From NCBI GenBank assembly GCA_964479045.1, contig CAYZJI010000030.1, positions 1-7,817 on the forward strand: a stretch of 7,817 nt of DNA, read 5' to 3'. Made by a program: the position numbers and the translations under genes. The notes under the pieces are model-generated. The model was given only the letters and a program-made list of their open reading frames with translations. It did no database searches and was not told the origin of the DNA. Of the stretch, positions 5,870 to 7,817 are shown in pieces; the stretch's first letter is position 1, and each line of letters opens with the position of its first letter. Origin of the DNA: 2-02-FULL-47-50 sp964479045. Its GTDB lineage: Bacteria > Pseudomonadota > Gammaproteobacteria > Eutrophobiales > Eutrophobiaceae.

Positions 5870-6859
5870 ATGTCTACACAAGCAATCCAATTCCCCAGCA
5901 TTAACGCGCTGACCACTCCGCTGGTGCAATCACTCATTGACAATGCTACGGCACTGCGCCTTGGTATATCGAAACTGGATAATGGTACGACAGTGATCGA
6001 TGCCGGTGTGAAAGTACCGGGTGGTCTCGAGGCCGGCCGTCAGATTGCAGATATCTGTCTTGGTGGCCTCGGTGTTGTCAAATTACGTGCCTCTACCAGT
6101 TTTGATAACTGGTCCTGGCATGTGGATGTGCATACATCCCATCCTGTCATCGCCTGCCTTGCCAGTCAGTATGCCGGCTGGAGTCTGACGCATGGCGAGG
6201 GCAAGGATGCATTTAATGCACTGGGTTCCGGGCCGGGCCGGGCCATAGGCAGCAAAGAAGAACTGTTCGATGATCTGAAATATCGCGACAAGGCTGAGCG
6301 AACCTGTATCGTTATTGAAACGGACAGGGTTCCGCCGTTGGCAATTGCAGAACAAATCAGCAAGCAGTGCGGCATGACGCCGGACAAACTCACGTTGATT
6401 ATCACACCGACATCCAGCCTGGCTGGTGGTGTGCAGGTGGTGTCGCGGGTGCTGGAAACGGCCCTGCATAAAGCGCATGCACTGGGTTTCCCGTTGAATA
6501 ATGTGATCGATGGCGCCGGCAGTGCGCCCATTAATCCGCCGTCCAGAGATTTTATGACGGCCATGAGCCGCACCAATGACGCCATTCTGTTTGCCGGACA
6601 GGTCCATCTTTTTGTAGACGCTGAAGACAGTGATGCACAGGATCTCGCCAAAAAACTGCCGAGTAGTGCATCCAGTGATTATGGCAAGCCGTTCGGCAAT
6701 GTATTCAAGGATGCCGGGTATGATTTCTACAAGATTGACCCAATGTTGTTCAGTCCTGCACGTGTAGCGGTGACATCCTTGAAGACTGGCAATACTTTCC
6801 ATGCGGGCAAAATTGACAAAGCCCTGCTGGATAAATCATTCAGTCACAAATGTGGTTGA
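5870..6859 (+). CDS. mch: Methenyl-tetrahydromethanopterin cyclohydrolase (Mch)
   Basis: Mch reversibly hydrolyses methenyl-H4MPT to N5-formyl-H4MPT, directly after MtdB in the oxidation pathway. The product has 329 aa, the usual length. Family blocks are the N-terminal LVQSLIDNATALRLGISKLDNG region, GVKVPGGLEAGRQIADICLGG (46-66), GSGPGRA (119-125) and the block around NVIDGAGSAPINPPSRD. SRVLETALHKAH carries Arg193 and Glu196 with the same spacing as the substrate-binding and catalytic Arg/Glu pair described in archaeal Mch. AAGGAA lies 6 nt before ATG 5870. It is preceded by an AT-rich 39-nt spacer (5831-5869), the only larger gap within the last part of the operon. Its 3' end overlaps the next ATP-grasp gene. 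Confidence 0.96.
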   Translation: MSTQAIQFPSINALTTPLVQSLIDNATALRLGISKLDNGTTVIDAGVKVPGGLEAGRQIADICLGGLGVVKLRASTSFDNWSWHVDVHTSHPVIACLASQYAGWSLTHGEGKDAFNALGSGPGRAIGSKEELFDDLKYRDKAERTCIVIETDRVPPLAIAEQISKQCGMTPDKLTLIITPTSSLAGGVQVVSRVLETALHKAHALGFPLNNVIDGAGSAPINPPSRDFMTAMSRTNDAILFAGQVHLFVDAEDSDAQDLAKKLPSSASSDYGKPFGNVFKDAGYDFYKIDPMLFSPARVAVTSLKTGNTFHAGKIDKALLDKSFSHKCG

Positions 6860-7775
6860 TCTTGTCCCGCAAATAGTAATCGTGACCGACGATCCCGGTT
6901 GGCATGGCCGGGAGCTCGTCAATGCGCTGAAAAATCATGGTCTGGGTGCGTGCTACGTTTCACTTACGGAATGTGAGCTTGTCTTTGATGGAACAGATCA
7001 GGTGGTACGTATGCCGGGTTTCGAGGAGCGACTGCCACTGGGAGTATTTGTCCGGGGTGTTCCGGGCGGCACGCTTGAACAGGTGATTTTCAGGCTCAAT
7101 ATCCTGCATGCGCTGGAGATGTTTGGTATCACGATATTCAATGACCCGCGTGCCATAGAGCGCACGGTGGACAAGAGTATGACCACCTTGCTGTTGAAAC
7201 AGGCGGGTATTCCAACACCACCCACCTGGGTGTTCGAATCCGAAGCAAAAGCCGCCGCGATTTGTGAACGTGAATTCGGCGCAGGGCATACGCTGGTACT
7301 CAAACCGTTATTCGGCTCACAGGGTATCGGGGTATATCGCCTGACCCCGGAAACAGGAATGATTCATGATGAGAAATTTGCCGGACTGTATTATCTGCAG
7401 CGCTTTATCGATCGGCTGGATTCCGACTGGTCTGATATTCGTATCATGGTGATTAACAACAAGGCGGTGGCCGCCATGAAGCGTCGTAGCCCGCACTGGA
7501 TTACCAATCGTGCGCAGGGTGCGACGTGCGAGCCGCTGCAACTCGAAAAGGAACTGGCTGACCTCGCTGAAGCGGCTGTGCGAGCCATTAACATTAATTA
7601 TGCCGGTGTCGATATCATTGTGGGTGCAGAGGGACAGGCACAGGTGATTGAAGTGAACAGTGTCCCCGCCTGGTGTGGATTGCAGAGTGTTACCGGATTC
7701 AATATTGCCGGCAGTCTGATTGATGATTTTGTTCGTCGGATAGGGGAGAACCACGCCCTTACCGTTTTATCGTGA
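6852..7775 (+). CDS. RimK-like ATP-grasp ligase downstream of mch
   Basis: From GTG 6852 the protein has 307 aa and belongs to the RimK-type ATP-grasp group. It starts with a beta-strand and glycine turn (QIVIVTDDPGWHGRELVNAL). It then has NDPRAIERTVDKSMTTLLLK (Lys108), AGIPTPPTWV, VLKPLFGSQGIGV (Lys151, GSQGIG 155-160), DIRIMVINNKAVAAMKRRS and the Mg-binding IEVNSVPAWCGLQSVTGFNI (Glu267). Archaeal relatives MptN and CofF add glutamate to H4MPT or F420, so addition of glutamate to H4MPT or to methylofuran is a reasonable inference. An Orf5-like gene follows mch in M. extorquens, as far as I recall. The start is uncertain: GTG 6852 overlaps mch by 8 nt and gives a usual N-terminus. ATG 6801 would add 17 unlike residues and overlap mch by 59 nt. 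Neither has a strong SD, so coupling to mch is likely. Confidence 0.88.
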   Translation: MVDLVPQIVIVTDDPGWHGRELVNALKNHGLGACYVSLTECELVFDGTDQVVRMPGFEERLPLGVFVRGVPGGTLEQVIFRLNILHALEMFGITIFNDPRAIERTVDKSMTTLLLKQAGIPTPPTWVFESEAKAAAICEREFGAGHTLVLKPLFGSQGIGVYRLTPETGMIHDEKFAGLYYLQRFIDRLDSDWSDIRIMVINNKAVAAMKRRSPHWITNRAQGATCEPLQLEKELADLAEAAVRAININYAGVDIIVGAEGQAQVIEVNSVPAWCGLQSVTGFNIAGSLIDDFVRRIGENHALTVLS

Positions 7776-7817
7776 TGTTAAAACTGCTTGCACAACACCG
7801 CTTGCAGGAAGTGGTGT
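7775..7817 (+). CDS. Start of a further operon gene, cut by the window edge
   Basis: ATG at 7775 shares one base with the TGA of the preceding ATP-grasp gene (TGATG). It opens a frame that stays open to the edge for 14 codons, MLKLLAQHRLQEVV. No SD stands directly upstream, which suits translational coupling. Fourteen residues do not allow recognition. By gene order in methylotrophs, a CitG-like (triphosphoribosyl-dephospho-CoA synthase family, Orf7-type) gene often follows the RimK-like gene. That is an expectation, not something read here. Confidence 0.6.
   Translation, partial: MLKLLAQHRLQEVV

Noticed and set aside
6083..6802. A 239-codon minus-strand reading frame opposite mch
   Set aside because: It lies wholly within well-conserved mch, shows no motifs, and has low-likelihood composition (many Cys, His and Arg).
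1..7817. Mobile element, CRISPR, tRNA or rRNA
   Set aside because: There is no transposase, terminal inverted repeat pair, spaced repeat array or tRNA-like cloverleaf; the window is densely filled with coherent C1 genes.

Overview
The window is a chromosomal C1-metabolism locus of a proteobacterium, most likely a methylotroph or methanotroph. It encodes tetrahydromethanopterin (H4MPT)- and methanofuran-linked formaldehyde oxidation. All six complete genes and the one long partial gene can be tied to this pathway or its cofactors. The bacterial MtdB-type methylene-H4MPT dehydrogenase (archaea use the unrelated Mtd or Hmd), Shine-Dalgarno sites, GTG starts and moderate base composition point to a bacterium, not a methanogen. 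A gammaproteobacterium is my guess from general gene content; it is not proven by the sequence.

Minus strand, positions 1-2502, is one operon read right to left. It begins with a 115-aa FwdD-like molybdopterin-dinucleotide-binding protein. Next is a 453-aa FhcB/FwdB-type catalytic subunit, followed by an FhcA/FwdA-type amidohydrolase subunit that runs off the left edge. Positions 2503-2727 are a divergent control region. It has a consensus -10 box for the minus operon, an inverted repeat and a direct repeat, and a strongly SD-preceded 15-codon leader ORF in front of the plus operon.

Plus strand, positions 2728-7817, is a second tightly packed operon. In order it holds beta-RFAP synthase (first committed step of H4MPT synthesis), mtdB, an ATP-grasp ligase, mch, a second RimK-like ATP-grasp ligase, and the first codons of another gene. 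Several junctions overlap (mtdB/ATP-grasp, mch/ATP-grasp, ATP-grasp/next gene), suggesting translational coupling.

Together, the plus operon makes the cofactor and converts methylene-H4MPT to methenyl-H4MPT (MtdB) and formyl-H4MPT (Mch). The minus operon takes the formyl group from methanofuran to formate or CO2. The point most worth a second look is that the FhcB protein keeps the full set of cysteines expected for a [4Fe-4S] cluster and the Mo/W-ligating position. It is also encoded next to a FwdD-like subunit, which is absent from the four-subunit (A, B, C, D=formyltransferase) Fhc of Methylobacterium extorquens. This may therefore be a redox-competent, formylmethanofuran-dehydrogenase-like complex in a bacterium. 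No RNA genes, CRISPR arrays or mobile elements were found, and there is no gene-free stretch over 300 bases.
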